DNA from: Halostreptopolyspora alba
Lineage (GTDB): Bacteria > Actinomycetota > Actinomycetes > Streptosporangiales > Streptosporangiaceae
Direction of reading: 5' to 3'
Assembly (NCBI GenBank): GCA_003725585.1
Contig: RJMB01000001.1
Span: forward strand, 124,001 to 188,000
Length of the DNA: 64,000 nt
Shown here: positions 46,457-55,289 of the stretch, piece after piece
Layout: every line of letters starts with the position of its first letter
Position numbering within the stretch: the first letter of the stretch is position 1
Position numbers and translations under genes: made by a program
Notes under the pieces: model-generated
What the model was told of the DNA's origin: nothing
The model's input: only the letters and a program-made list of their open reading frames with translations
The model's database searches: none

Positions 46457-46578
46457 GCCCCTACCGTACGGTCCCGACGTGCCGGCCCGATACGTTTCGG
46501 GGGTCGCGGGTGGGCGTGGGCGTGCCCTCGGTGTGGCGTGATCGTTGTCGGGTCGTCTCCGTCGGGGCGGATGTCGGT

Positions 46579-47346
46579 TCAAACCCGGCGCATGACCGTG
46601 ACCACCTTGCCCAGGATGGTCGCGTGGTCGCCGTTGATCGGTTCGTAGGCGTCGTTGCGTGGGAGCAGCCACACGTGCTCCTCGTCGCGCTTGAACGCCT
46701 TGACGGTGGCCTCGTCGTCGATGAGGGCGGCGACGATGTCTCCGTTGTCCGCCTCGGGCTGCTGGCGGACCACGACCAGGTCACCATCGGTGATCGCGAC
46801 GTCGACCATGGAGTCGCCCACGACGTTGAGCATGAACAACCGCCCCTCGCCGACCAGCTGCTTCGGAAGGGTGAGAACGTCCTCGATCGACTCCTCCGCC
46901 AGGATCGGGCCACCCGCGGCGATGCGACCCACGACCGGGACGTCGACGGCGTCCTCCTGGTCAGCCTTCGGAGTCTCCTCGAGATGGTCCCAGGAACGCA
47001 CCGGCGGCTGGCCCGGAATGCGAATCTCCACCGCCCGTGGGCGATTCTGGTCGCGGTGTAGGTAGCCCTTGCGTTGCAAGACCTTGAGTTGGTGCGCGAC
47101 ACTAGAGGGGCTCGACAGCCCCACCGAATCGCCGATCTCCCGGATCGACGGTGGGTAGCCGCGTTGCCGGACATAGCGATGAATGCAGTTCAGGACGCTC
47201 TGCTGGCGGGCCGTTAGCTTCGGCGGTGCGTCCGACTGGGCCGTGGAGGCCCGGCTGTCCGCGGTCTTCGAGGTAGTGGAACGGAGCGTAGTCACGGGTG
47301 CCACACCCGACTGAGCTTGCTGCGCTCCGTGGTTCTCCTCCGGCAC
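46579..47346 (-). CDS. lexA: LexA repressor of the SOS response
   Basis: The 255-residue LexA has a winged HTH ([20 protein letters not shown], then [20 protein letters not shown]) and an S24 peptidase domain. The self-cleavage site is the Ala-Gly in [11 protein letters not shown], the nucleophile serine is in VGDSMVDV and the catalytic lysine is in TVKAFKR. GTG 47346 has AGGAGG six bases upstream. RecA filaments trigger its autocleavage after DNA damage. A LexA box lies about 160 bp upstream (autoregulation), and the divergent gene is also SOS-controlled. Confidence 0.97.
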   Translation of the reverse strand: MPEENHGAQQAQSGVAPVTTLRSTTSKTADSRASTAQSDAPPKLTARQQSVLNCIHRYVRQRGYPPSIREIGDSVGLSSPSSVAHQLKVLQRKGYLHRDQNRPRAVEIRIPGQPPVRSWDHLEETPKADQEDAVDVPVVGRIAAGGPILAEESIEDVLTLPKQLVGEGRLFMLNVVGDSMVDVAITDGDLVVVRQQPEADNGDIVAALIDDEATVKAFKRDEEHVWLLPRNDAYEPINGDHATILGKVVTVMRRV

Positions 47347-47503
47347 GGCCGGCCTCCTTGGCGGTCGTAGGCGTGGGTTGTCGGCGCACTCATCGTTTCT
47401 CGACCGTGACGCGGACGGTCTGTCCCCTGGGCCGTCAAGGTGACGACACGGGCTGATACGGCGATGAAACGTGTCCAACATTAGTTCCCTGACGAGGGGA
47501 CAT

Positions 47504-47517
47504 CAAACAAACGTTCG
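47504..47517. promoter_or_regulatory. LexA box upstream of lexA
   Basis: CAAACAAACGTTCG differs from the Gram-positive SOS consensus CGAACNNNNGTTCG at one position (A for G at the second base). It lies in the 250-bp gap between lexA and the divergent LysM gene. Confidence 0.75.
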
Positions 47518-47570
47518 AGATGGCGCTGAAAAATTCGCCCGGATGCGGTATTGATCGAACGTGGTTCCTA

Positions 47571-47584
47571 CGAACTGGCGTTCG
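47571..47584. promoter_or_regulatory. LexA box upstream of the LysM gene
   Basis: CGAACTGGCGTTCG is a perfect match to CGAACNNNNGTTCG and lies 13 bp before the LysM gene start, overlapping its ribosome binding region. Bound LexA would block the gene until DNA damage. Confidence 0.88.
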
Positions 47585-47596
47585 AAGGAGACGGTA

Positions 47597-48205
47597 ATGT
47601 CCGAACCAGTTCTGCGACGCCCCCAGCGCCCGGTGGTTCCCAGCGGACAGCCGCGCCGAACCCGAGACTACGGAGGTGAGGACAGAGCCGCCTGGGTGCG
47701 GCCCACCGCTGACCCCGCTCTCTACGACTGGGCGGTCGAGGTTCCCGAGTGGGACTCCGGCCGTCACGGGCACGACGGGAGTTCCCGCGTCCCGATACTC
47801 ACCGAGCTCCCCGACCTACTCGCCGCCGAGCCAGCCACCGTGCCCCACGAGCCCGTGTCCGGTGGCGGCGGTAAGCTGACCCGCCGTGGCCGCGCGGTGC
47901 TCGTGGTGGCGCTCACCGTGGCCGCCACCGTCGCCGGCTCGCTGCTGTTCCTCGCCAAGGCGACGGCCGGCGACCTCCCCTCGGGAGCCTCCGCCGCGAC
48001 CGCGGCCCACGACGAGGTGGATGACTTTGACGAGCCCGAGGAGGAGACCGTCATCGTCCAGGACGGCGACACCCTGTGGGGAATCGCCGAGCGGGTGCGT
48101 CCCACCGAGGACCCCCGGCGCACCGTGCACGAGATCGTCGAGGTGAACGACCTGGACGGCTCCACTCTCAACCCCGGTCAGGAGCTCGTCGTCCCCGTCC
48201 CCTGA
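47597..48205 (+). CDS. SOS-inducible LysM protein, likely cell division suppressor
   Basis: The 202-residue protein has a cytoplasmic N-terminal part (about 100 residues), one membrane helix (VLVVALTVAATVAGSLLFLA) and a C-terminal LysM domain (VIVQDGDTLWGIAERVRPTE and NPGQELVVPVP). LysM genes divergent from lexA are known as YneA in Bacillus and Rv2719c (ChiZ) in Mycobacterium, which delay division during the SOS response. The perfect LexA box before the start supports the same role here. No separate hydrolase domain is seen. Confidence 0.88.
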   Translation: MSEPVLRRPQRPVVPSGQPRRTRDYGGEDRAAWVRPTADPALYDWAVEVPEWDSGRHGHDGSSRVPILTELPDLLAAEPATVPHEPVSGGGGKLTRRGRAVLVVALTVAATVAGSLLFLAKATAGDLPSGASAATAAHDEVDDFDEPEEETVIVQDGDTLWGIAERVRPTEDPRRTVHEIVEVNDLDGSTLNPGQELVVPVP

Positions 48206-48605
48206 GCCCGGACGGCGAGGCTCGTTCCAGAGCCCGGCGGTCCGCGCCGCAGTGTGAGAGAGCCCCCACCGGCATCCGCGTCCGGCGTGCCGGGTGGTCT
48301 CGCGCGCCGCGACACACCAGGGTTTCCCGCGCTGACCACCGGTGGTGGCTCCGCGGTGTCGTGGCCCACCCGACGCGCAACGCCGGATCGGACTTGCGAA
48401 CACCGCATGACAGTCGTAGGTTAACCACAACATCTGGGGATCAAAGCGGAATTCTGAATCTAGAAGTTGTGCTTCCCTGGGTGAGGGGCGCCATCCGGAC
48501 CGTCGCGAACGGGCGGGGCGTCGCGTGCGACGAGGACGACGCCCAACGAGTACTCCCGCGAGCCGGGTGGAGCCGGGCACGACACGAATCTGGGGGAGAC
48601 GCGGG
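48206..48605. other. Intergenic region upstream of nrdR
   Basis: No gene is supported in these 400 bases. The paired NrdR boxes at 48426-48471 are the only clear signal. A cobalamin riboswitch, expected before some B12-dependent reductase genes, was not recognised. Confidence 0.5.
48426..48471. promoter_or_regulatory. Pair of NrdR boxes
   Basis: CACAACATCT (48426-48435) and AGAAGTTGTG (48462-48471) are nearly inverted copies that lie within two 16-bp boxes spaced about 30 bp apart, three helical turns. This is the arrangement of NrdR operators in other actinobacteria. They would let NrdR repress the nrdR-nrdJ operon when dATP is high. Confidence 0.65.
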
Positions 48606-49073
48606 ATGCACTGTCCGTTTTGCCGTCATCCCGACACCCGGGTCATCGACAGCCGGTCCACCGACGACGGCGCCAACATCCGGCGGCGCCGCACCTGTCC
48701 CGAGTGCGAGCGTCGATTCACCACCCAGGAGACCGTGCTGCTCATGGTGTCCAAGCGCTCGGGGGTGACCGAGCCGTTCTCCCGGAGCAAGATCATCGCG
48801 GGCGTGCGCCGGGCCTGCCAGGGACGGCCGGTGACCGAGGACTCCCTGGCCATGCTGGGACAGCGTGTGGAGGAGGAGATCCGGGGGCGCGGGTTGGCCG
48901 AGGTTCCCTCGCACGAGATCGGGTTGGCGATCCTTGGCCCCCTCCGCGAGCTCGACGAGGTCGCCTACCTGCACTTCGCTTCGGTGTATCGGGGGTTCGA
49001 GTCGTTGGCCGACTTCGAGAGTGAGATCGCGATGCTGCGTGCCGAACGGGCCACGGCGGACCAGCGGGAGTAG
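48606..49073 (+). CDS. nrdR: Transcriptional repressor NrdR
   Basis: NrdR represses ribonucleotide reductase genes in response to nucleotide levels. The 155-residue protein has the zinc ribbon (Cys3, Cys6, Cys31, Cys34) and the ATP-cone domain ([20 protein letters not shown]). GGGGGAG lies before ATG 48606. It forms an operon with nrdJ. Confidence 0.97.
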   Translation: MHCPFCRHPDTRVIDSRSTDDGANIRRRRTCPECERRFTTQETVLLMVSKRSGVTEPFSRSKIIAGVRRACQGRPVTEDSLAMLGQRVEEEIRGRGLAEVPSHEIGLAILGPLRELDEVAYLHFASVYRGFESLADFESEIAMLRAERATADQRE

Positions 49074-49139
49074 CAGCACGTAGATGGCGGCGCGGGCCAG
49101 CGTGCCGAAATGGGTAAGGCGAGAATCAGGGGGAGCAAT

Positions 49140-51995
49140 ATGACAGAGACCACCAGCGGCACTTCCACGCGTAAGGGCAAGAGCCCGCGCAAGGGCCTGA
49201 AGATGGAGCGGATCTTCACCTCGTCCGGGGTTCACCCCTACGAGGAGATCGAGTGGGAACGCCGCGATGTGGTCATGACGAACTGGCGCGATGGATCGGT
49301 CAACTTCGAGCAGCGCGGGGTGGAGTTCCCGGCGTCGTGGTCGATGAACGCGACCCAGATCGTCGCCAGCAAGTACTTTCGTGGGGCGATGGGCACCCCG
49401 GAGCGCGAATGGAGTCTCAAGCAGCTGGTCGACCGCGTCGCGGGCACCTACACCGCGACCGGGAAGGAGCACGGCTACTTCGCCAGTGACGAGGACGCCG
49501 AGATCTTCGACCACGAGCTGAAGTACGCGCTGGTGAACCAGCTCTTCAGCTTCAACTCTCCCGTATGGTTCAACGTGGGAACCGAGTCCCAGCAGCAGGT
49601 GTCAGCGTGCTTCATTCTGTCGGTGGACGACACCATGGAGTCGATCCTCGACTGGTACAAGGAAGAGGGGATCATCTTCAAGGGTGGTTCCGGGGCCGGG
49701 GTGAACCTGTCGCGGATCCGCTCCAGCAGGGAGCTGCTGTCCTCCGGTGGTACCGCCTCCGGTCCGGTGTCGTTCATGCGCGGTGCCGACGCCTCAGCGG
49801 GAACCATCAAGTCCGGCGGCGCCACCCGCCGCGCGGCCAAGATGGTGGTGCTCGACGTCGACCATCCCGACGTCGAGGAGTTCATCGAGACCAAGGCGCG
49901 TGAGGAGCACAAGATCCGCGCGCTGCGCGACGCCGGGTTCGACGTCGACCTGGGCGGCTCCGACATCGTCAGTGTGCAGTACCAGAACGCCAACAACTCG
50001 GTGCGTGTCTCCGACGCGTTCATGCGCGCCGTGGAGAGCGGAGCCTCCTTCGGACTGACCTCCCGAACCACGGGTGAGGTCGTCGCCACCGTGGACGCCC
50101 AGGAGCTCTTCCGCAAGATGTCCAGGGCCGCGTGGGAATGCGCCGACCCGGGAATCCAGTACGACGACACGATCCAGGACTGGCACACCAGCCCCGAGAC
50201 CGGGCGGATCAGCGCGAGCAACCCCTGCTCCGAGTACGTCCATCTGGACAACTCCTCCTGCAACCTGGCCTCGATCAACCTGCTGAAGTTCCTGCGTGAG
50301 GACGACACGTTCGACGTGGGCAGGTTCGGCAAGCTGACCGAGCTGGTCATCACCGCGATGGATATCTCCATCAGCTTCGCCGACTTCCCCACGGAGAAGA
50401 TCGGGGAGACCACCCGCGCCTACCGCCAGCTCGGCATTGGTTACGCCAACCTCGGCGCCCTGCTCATGGCCACCGGACACGCCTACGACTCCGACGGTGG
50501 CCGTGCGGTGGCCGGCGCGATCACTTCCCTGATGACGGGGGTCTCCTACAAGCGCAGCGCGCAACTGGCCGGTGTGGTCGGCCCGTACGAGGGCTACGCC
50601 AGGAACGCCGAGGCCCACAAGCGGGTCATGCGCAAGCACGCGGCGGCCAACGACGACCTGCGCACGGTCGGGACGATGGAGAAGCCGATCCACGAGGCCG
50701 CCACCAAGGCGTGGCAGGAGTGTCTCACCATCGGTGAGAAGAACGGGTGGCGGAACGCGCAGGCCAGCCTGTTGGCACCCACCGGCACCATCGGCTTCAT
50801 GCTCGACTGCGACACCACCGGAATCGAGCCGGACTTCTCGTTGGTGAAGTTCAAGAAGCTGGTGGGCGGCGGCTCCATGCAGATCGTCAACCAGGCGATT
50901 CCGCGGGCGCTGCGCAACCTGGGGTATCCGCAGGAGCAGGTCGAGGCGATCGTCGAGTACATCTCCGAGCACGGCCACGTGGTGGACGCTCCGGGCCTGC
51001 GTCCGGAGCACTACGAGGTGTTCGACTGTGCCATGGGCAAGCGCTATATCGCCCCCATGGGGCACGTGAAGATGATGGCCGCGACCCAGCCGTTCCTGTC
51101 GGGGTCGATCAGTAAGACGGTCAATGTCCCGGAATCGGCGACGGTCGAGGACTTCGAGCACATCTACTTCGAGGGGTGGCGCCTCGGCCTGAAGGCGCTG
51201 GCGGTCTACCGCGACAACTGCAAGGTCGGCCAGCCGCTGTCCACGGCCAACACCGAGGAGAAGGCCGAGGAGGAGCCCGAGCCCACGGTGGTCGAGGTGA
51301 ACCGGCCCGTCCGGCGGCGGCTGCCGAAGAAGCGCCCCAGCGAGACCGTCTCGTTCTCGGTCGGCGGCGCCGAGGGCTACATCACCGCGGGCTCCTACCC
51401 CGACAACGGCCTCGGTGAGGTGTTCATGAAGCTCGGTAAACAGGGATCCACCCTCGCCGGGGTCATGGACGCGTTCTCGATCGCGATCTCCATCGCGTTG
51501 CAGTACGGCGTGCCGCTGGAGACCTACGTCGAGAAGTTCACCAACATGCGCTTCGACCCGGCCGGCATGACCGACGACCCGGACATCCGCATGGCGCAGT
51601 CGGTGGTCGACTACATCTTCCGTCGCCTGGCGCTGGACCACCTGCCCTACGAGGAGCGGGCGGCGCTCGGCGTGCTCTCGGCGGAGGAGCGGCGCGCCCA
51701 GGCCGCCGGTGAGGATCCGTCGCAGGTCGCCGCGCAGGTGGAGTCCTACGCCCAGTCGGCGCCGGTGGCCCTCGGCGACTCCACGGAGCAGGAGACCGGC
51801 GGTCCGGCGCGGGACGGGGCCTTCGCCACCGACCGGGACACCACGTCGGGTTCGCGCGGCACGGCCGAGTTCGCCGAGGAGAGGCAGGGATTCGTCGCCG
51901 ACGCCCCGCTCTGCGTCACCTGCGGCACCAAGATGCGGCCGGCCGGCAGCTGCTACGCCTGCGAGGGTTGCGGGGCCACCAGCGGTTGTAGCTAG
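49140..51995 (+). CDS. nrdJ: Vitamin B12-dependent (class II) ribonucleotide reductase
   Basis: NrdJ reduces ribonucleoside diphosphates with adenosylcobalamin and works without oxygen. The 951-residue enzyme has the typical start MERIFTSSGVHPYEEIEWER, the active-site region NPCSEYVHLDNSSCNLASIN and GTIGFMLDCDTTGIEPDFSL. It ends with the cysteine-rich tail (CVTCGTKMRPAGSCYACEGC) that recycles the active-site disulfide. ATG 49140 has AGGGGGAG upstream. It follows nrdR by 66 bp. Confidence 0.97.
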   Translation: MTETTSGTSTRKGKSPRKGLKMERIFTSSGVHPYEEIEWERRDVVMTNWRDGSVNFEQRGVEFPASWSMNATQIVASKYFRGAMGTPEREWSLKQLVDRVAGTYTATGKEHGYFASDEDAEIFDHELKYALVNQLFSFNSPVWFNVGTESQQQVSACFILSVDDTMESILDWYKEEGIIFKGGSGAGVNLSRIRSSRELLSSGGTASGPVSFMRGADASAGTIKSGGATRRAAKMVVLDVDHPDVEEFIETKAREEHKIRALRDAGFDVDLGGSDIVSVQYQNANNSVRVSDAFMRAVESGASFGLTSRTTGEVVATVDAQELFRKMSRAAWECADPGIQYDDTIQDWHTSPETGRISASNPCSEYVHLDNSSCNLASINLLKFLREDDTFDVGRFGKLTELVITAMDISISFADFPTEKIGETTRAYRQLGIGYANLGALLMATGHAYDSDGGRAVAGAITSLMTGVSYKRSAQLAGVVGPYEGYARNAEAHKRVMRKHAAANDDLRTVGTMEKPIHEAATKAWQECLTIGEKNGWRNAQASLLAPTGTIGFMLDCDTTGIEPDFSLVKFKKLVGGGSMQIVNQAIPRALRNLGYPQEQVEAIVEYISEHGHVVDAPGLRPEHYEVFDCAMGKRYIAPMGHVKMMAATQPFLSGSISKTVNVPESATVEDFEHIYFEGWRLGLKALAVYRDNCKVGQPLSTANTEEKAEEEPEPTVVEVNRPVRRRLPKKRPSETVSFSVGGAEGYITAGSYPDNGLGEVFMKLGKQGSTLAGVMDAFSIAISIALQYGVPLETYVEKFTNMRFDPAGMTDDPDIRMAQSVVDYIFRRLALDHLPYEERAALGVLSAEERRAQAAGEDPSQVAAQVESYAQSAPVALGDSTEQETGGPARDGAFATDRDTTSGSRGTAEFAEERQGFVADAPLCVTCGTKMRPAGSCYACEGCGATSGCS

Positions 51996-52060
51996 AACTA
52001 GGCAGAGTTGCATTCAATGCAGCGTTCGCCCTAGCAGAGTGACTGCTTAATAGCAGCTCA

Positions 52061-52094
52061 GAAGGGGGATCCGGCCGCGGTCGGATCCCCCTTC
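52061..52094 (+). terminator. Terminator after nrdJ
   Basis: A perfect 13-bp stem (GAAGGGGGATCCG / CGGATCCCCCTTC) with an 8-base loop is followed by GTCATTGTT. It lies about 65 bp beyond the nrdJ stop. Confidence 0.85.
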
Positions 52095-52098
52095 GTCA

Positions 52099-53661
52099 TT
52101 GTTCTCAAAGCGCTTGCGGCCCTTCGTTCCCCCTTGCAACATTGATGCAGTAAAGGAGGACACCGCCGCCGTCCTGGCCGCGATCACCGGTCGCCTGAGC
52201 GCGCTGCTCCCGCAGGCCAGCCCGTCTGCGTTGGCCCGGACCGTGGCAGCGTTGAGGCTCCGCCCGGGGCAGGCCCGGGAACTGAGCGATCACCTCGCCG
52301 ACCACGAAGACGCCCTTGCCTCCGGTGACAGCGGCGGGCCCGCAGCGCACTTGCGGCTGCTCGACCTCCTGGCCGTCGAGCACCCCGAAGTCGCGCGTGC
52401 CCGATGCGCCGGCTGCGGCAGGCAGCAGAGGCTGCGCCATCGCGGCCTGGGCGGGCGGCTGTGCACCGGCTGCCATGCCAGTAACAGCGCTGAGCAGTGC
52501 GGACGGTGCGGCAGGACTGGTCGCGTCCACACCCGCGACGAGTCGAAACGTGCCGTGTGCTCTGCCTGTGTACGGAAGGACCCCGCGAACTGGGAGCCCT
52601 GTTTCCTCTGCGAACGGCCCAAGCCCGTCGCCGCGCGCATCTCCGGTGAGCCGCTGTGCCAGGCGTGCGCCCCGTCCCCGACCCGCCGGTGCGGGTTCTG
52701 CGGGCGGGAAGCAAAGGCCCATGCCATGATCGATGAGGTTCCCCAGTGCGGAGCCTGTTATCAGAAGTCCAATGCCCGTCCGTGTGAGCAGTGCGGACGC
52801 GAGATCCCGAGCCGCCGCCGCAACGTCGACGGCGCTCGCGTGTGCGGACGCTGCTGGACGGCCCCTCTGGCCGACTGCGTCGTCTGCGGAGTGAGGAAAC
52901 CCTGCCGACGGGGAAGCCGGAGCGGACGGCCGACGTGCAGCACCTGCTACGCCAGGAACCGGCCCCGGCGGACCTGCGCACGCTGTCGAAAGCAGAAACA
53001 CGTTCACTCCCGCTTGCCGCTGGGCGACGTGTGCAGCCCCTGCTACACCGTCATCGGACGCCGGCCCGGCGAGTGCGCGAGCTGCGGTCAGCGGCGCCCG
53101 ATCACCGGGCGAGACGACCGACAACGGCTCGTGTGCGTGTGTGGACCCTGCGTGGGCGACGACCATGACTGGAGTTGCCGATCCTGCGGGCGTGTCGCGC
53201 TTCCCGTCGCCGACGGCAACTGCGCCGCCCGCGTAGCCCGTGAACGTGTCGACCGCCTGCTCTCCACCGGCCCCGGACTCCTTCACCCGCAGCTTGCCCC
53301 GCTGCGCTCTCTGCTGCTCACCGAGATCGAAACCGATCCTTATCCGGTCCTGTTCTGGCTCTACAGGGCGGGATGGGCGGCGCTCCTCGGCGAGCTCGCC
53401 GGCACCCACGACGAGATCACGCATGCCGTACTGGACGCCCTGCCTCCGCGGCGACACATCCAGTACCTTCGTGCCGTCCTGGTGAACGCCGGGATCCTCC
53501 CCCGGCGCGACGAAGACCTCGACAGCACCATCCCCTGGCTGAACGAAGTCCTGGACGGTCTGCCCGAGTCCACGGTCGCAATCGTGCGCCCCTATGCTGG
53601 GGTCCAGGCTCATCAGCGCCAGGTAGATGCACCGGACGTACGCAGGCGGTTGGGCTATTGA
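52099..53661 (+). CDS. Multi-zinc-finger protein, probably a truncated integrase-like protein
   Basis: The frame encodes about 520 residues with 17 CxxC pairs between residues 100 and 370 (for example CAGC, CTGC, CGRC, CFLC, CGFC, CSPC), enough for about eight four-cysteine zinc sites. A helical region follows (YLRAVLVNAGILPRRDEDLD). Similar zinc-finger regions, as I recall from streptomycetes, are fused to a C-terminal tyrosine-recombinase domain that is missing here. The only in-frame start candidate upstream is TTG 52099 at the foot of the nrdJ terminator; a strong AAAGGAGG at 52152 has no start codon at the right distance. The 5' end is therefore doubtful and the gene may be a relic. Confidence 0.6.
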   Translation: MFSKRLRPFVPPCNIDAVKEDTAAVLAAITGRLSALLPQASPSALARTVAALRLRPGQARELSDHLADHEDALASGDSGGPAAHLRLLDLLAVEHPEVARARCAGCGRQQRLRHRGLGGRLCTGCHASNSAEQCGRCGRTGRVHTRDESKRAVCSACVRKDPANWEPCFLCERPKPVAARISGEPLCQACAPSPTRRCGFCGREAKAHAMIDEVPQCGACYQKSNARPCEQCGREIPSRRRNVDGARVCGRCWTAPLADCVVCGVRKPCRRGSRSGRPTCSTCYARNRPRRTCARCRKQKHVHSRLPLGDVCSPCYTVIGRRPGECASCGQRRPITGRDDRQRLVCVCGPCVGDDHDWSCRSCGRVALPVADGNCAARVARERVDRLLSTGPGLLHPQLAPLRSLLLTEIETDPYPVLFWLYRAGWAALLGELAGTHDEITHAVLDALPPRRHIQYLRAVLVNAGILPRRDEDLDSTIPWLNEVLDGLPESTVAIVRPYAGVQAHQRQVDAPDVRRRLGY

Positions 53662-54524
53662 ACCGCCGTAGCCGCTGAGGTGGCGCTCGGTTGGTCGATG
53701 AAGTCGAGGACTGCGGCGACGACGGTTTCGGGGCTGTCTTCGAGGAGCAGGTGACTGGCCTCGGTGACGGCCTGGAAGGTCGCGTGGGGAATCCGGTCGG
53801 CGAGGCGGCGTCCCTTCTCGATGGGGATCCAGGTGTCGTTCTCGCCCCAGAGGATCGTCACAGGGCAGCGGATCTCGGTGTAGCGGTCTTGGATCTCGTC
53901 GGTGTGCCGGTCGTCCATCTGGGCGATCTGGCGGTAGAACGCGGGCTGGCCAACCTCCCCGAGCCACGGCTGAAGGTAGCGGCGCATCTCGTGCTCGGAG
54001 AGCGTGCGGTGCACGGCGCCGGCGATGTAGGCGCGCAGGATCGCTTCGTGGATGTAGCCGGGCAACTCGATGAATGCGTCGGGGTGTCGGCGGGCGGTCT
54101 GCACGAGCGCGGAACCGTGAGGGCTTAGCGCGACAGGGTCGATCAGTGTCAGGGTGCGGAAGTCCCGCCGGTCGAGCAGGTGCGTGCGCAGAGCGGTGGT
54201 GCCCCCGAAGTCGTGGGCGACGACGTCGGGTCGGTCGATTTCCCAGTGGTCGAGCAGGGCGGCGAACAGCTGGTTCTGGATACCCAGGGAGACGTCCTGG
54301 CCGTGCTGCTGGTGGGAGCGGCCGTAGCCGAGCAGGTCGAAGTAGTAGACCCGGCGGTGAGCCGCGAGGTGTGGCGCGATGCGCCGCCACACCACCGAGG
54401 AAAACGGTGTGCCGTGCAACAGGACCATCGGATCTCCCGTGCCCATCGTCCCGTAGCGGACCTCTTGGCCGTGGAAGTCGAACGTTCCGGTCAGGTCCCA
54501 GTCGGTGGCTCCGGATGTTTCCAC
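53655..54524 (-). CDS. Alpha/beta hydrolase with aspartate nucleophile
   Basis: The 289-residue protein is an alpha/beta hydrolase (VLLHGTPFSSVVW; YYFDLLGYGRS). The nucleophile elbow is AHDFGG with Asp105 in place of serine, as in haloalkane dehalogenases and epoxide hydrolases. The acid is Asp230 (WGENDTWIP) and the base His258 (EASHLLLED). It is divergent from a CGNR regulator, and its ribosome binding site falls in one arm of the intervening dyad, so it is probably repressed by it. It starts at a GTG. The codons fit the genome, but the position among recombinase remnants suggests transfer. Confidence 0.85.
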   Translation of the reverse strand: METSGATDWDLTGTFDFHGQEVRYGTMGTGDPMVLLHGTPFSSVVWRRIAPHLAAHRRVYYFDLLGYGRSHQQHGQDVSLGIQNQLFAALLDHWEIDRPDVVAHDFGGTTALRTHLLDRRDFRTLTLIDPVALSPHGSALVQTARRHPDAFIELPGYIHEAILRAYIAGAVHRTLSEHEMRRYLQPWLGEVGQPAFYRQIAQMDDRHTDEIQDRYTEIRCPVTILWGENDTWIPIEKGRRLADRIPHATFQAVTEASHLLLEDSPETVVAAVLDFIDQPSATSAATAVQ

Positions 54525-54527
54525 TGT

Positions 54528-54560
54528 AACTAACCTCTTTTGGTCGTAGTTAGGTTAGTT
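54528..54560. promoter_or_regulatory. 9-bp inverted repeat between hydrolase and CGNR genes
   Basis: AACTAACCT (54528-54536) and AGGTTAGTT (54552-54560) are exact reverse complements 15 bases apart, with further GTTAG words between. The dyad covers the hydrolase ribosome binding site and the presumed promoters of both genes. Confidence 0.75.
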
Positions 54561-54620
54561 CGCTAGCATTGGGGCTATGACGCGCACTGTCAACCCGGCC
54601 GCTACCCCGAGGAGGAGACG

Positions 54621-55217
54621 ATGAGGACGTGGCCCAACGCGTCCTTTGTCGGCGGCGATCCCGCGCTCGACTTCGTCAACACCGCCGGCGGTCGCACGAA
54701 GGTCCGCGACTCCGAGCGCCTGCACCGGTTCGTGGACGCTCTCGAATGGGCGCACGCGGGCGGTGTCCTCGACCAGGCCGAGCGGGACCGGCTGGTGGCC
54801 CGAGCCGACCATGATCCCGTCGAGGCGGAGCAAGCACTGGGAGAACTGCGCGAGCAACGGGAGGCCCTGCACGCGTTCCTACTTGCCGGTGTGGAGGGCA
54901 CCGAGTTGGACGCCGGAGTCCGGCAGCGGGTCCACTCGGACATCGCGACGGCCTACCGCGAGGCCGAACCATCCGAGTACTTCCTCACCCACCCGGCGTG
55001 GGTCGTCGACATCACCGCCGCCGGAGCGCGACTCCTGTCGCGACGGCTGGCGCTAGCCGCGTCGAGACTTCTGGCCAGTGACCATCGCGCTCAGCTCAAT
55101 GTCTGCGGGCGATGCTCGTGGCTCTTCCTCGACCCGTCGCCCACCCGCCGACGACGCTGGTGCTCCATGGCGACCTGCGGCAACCGCGCCAAGGCTCAGC
55201 GTCACCAGCAAGCATGA
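54621..55217 (+). CDS. CGNR zinc-finger transcriptional regulator (ABATE domain)
   Basis: The 198-residue protein has an N-terminal ABATE-type domain (SFVGGDPALDFVNTAGGR) and a C-terminal CGNR zinc finger (NVCGRCSWLFLDPSPTRRRR, then WCSMATCGNRAKAQRH). These proteins are putative stress- or ligand-responsive regulators. GAGGAGGAG lies before ATG 54621. It is divergent from the hydrolase gene and the pair shares the dyad at 54528. Confidence 0.9.
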   Translation: MRTWPNASFVGGDPALDFVNTAGGRTKVRDSERLHRFVDALEWAHAGGVLDQAERDRLVARADHDPVEAEQALGELREQREALHAFLLAGVEGTELDAGVRQRVHSDIATAYREAEPSEYFLTHPAWVVDITAAGARLLSRRLALAASRLLASDHRAQLNVCGRCSWLFLDPSPTRRRRWCSMATCGNRAKAQRHQQA

Positions 55218-55289
55218 ACGGCGGCGTCCCGTGATCGCCCCACTGTCATACAGGACCCGGGTATCCGTACGGAAAAGGAACCCCCACTG

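Noticed and set aside
48206..48605. Cobalamin riboswitch before nrdR-nrdJ
   Set aside because: No recognisable B12-box core was seen; only the NrdR-like boxes are supported.
49794..52013. 739-codon minus-strand open frame opposite nrdJ
   Set aside because: The plus strand encodes an unmistakable nrdJ; the antisense translation is a low-complexity shadow.
52105..54390. 761-codon minus-strand open frame opposite the zinc-finger gene and hydrolase
   Set aside because: It runs antisense through the zinc-finger gene and out of frame through the hydrolase gene, and its translation is Arg/Pro/Ala-rich without motifs. The CxxC pattern on the plus strand is the coding signal.
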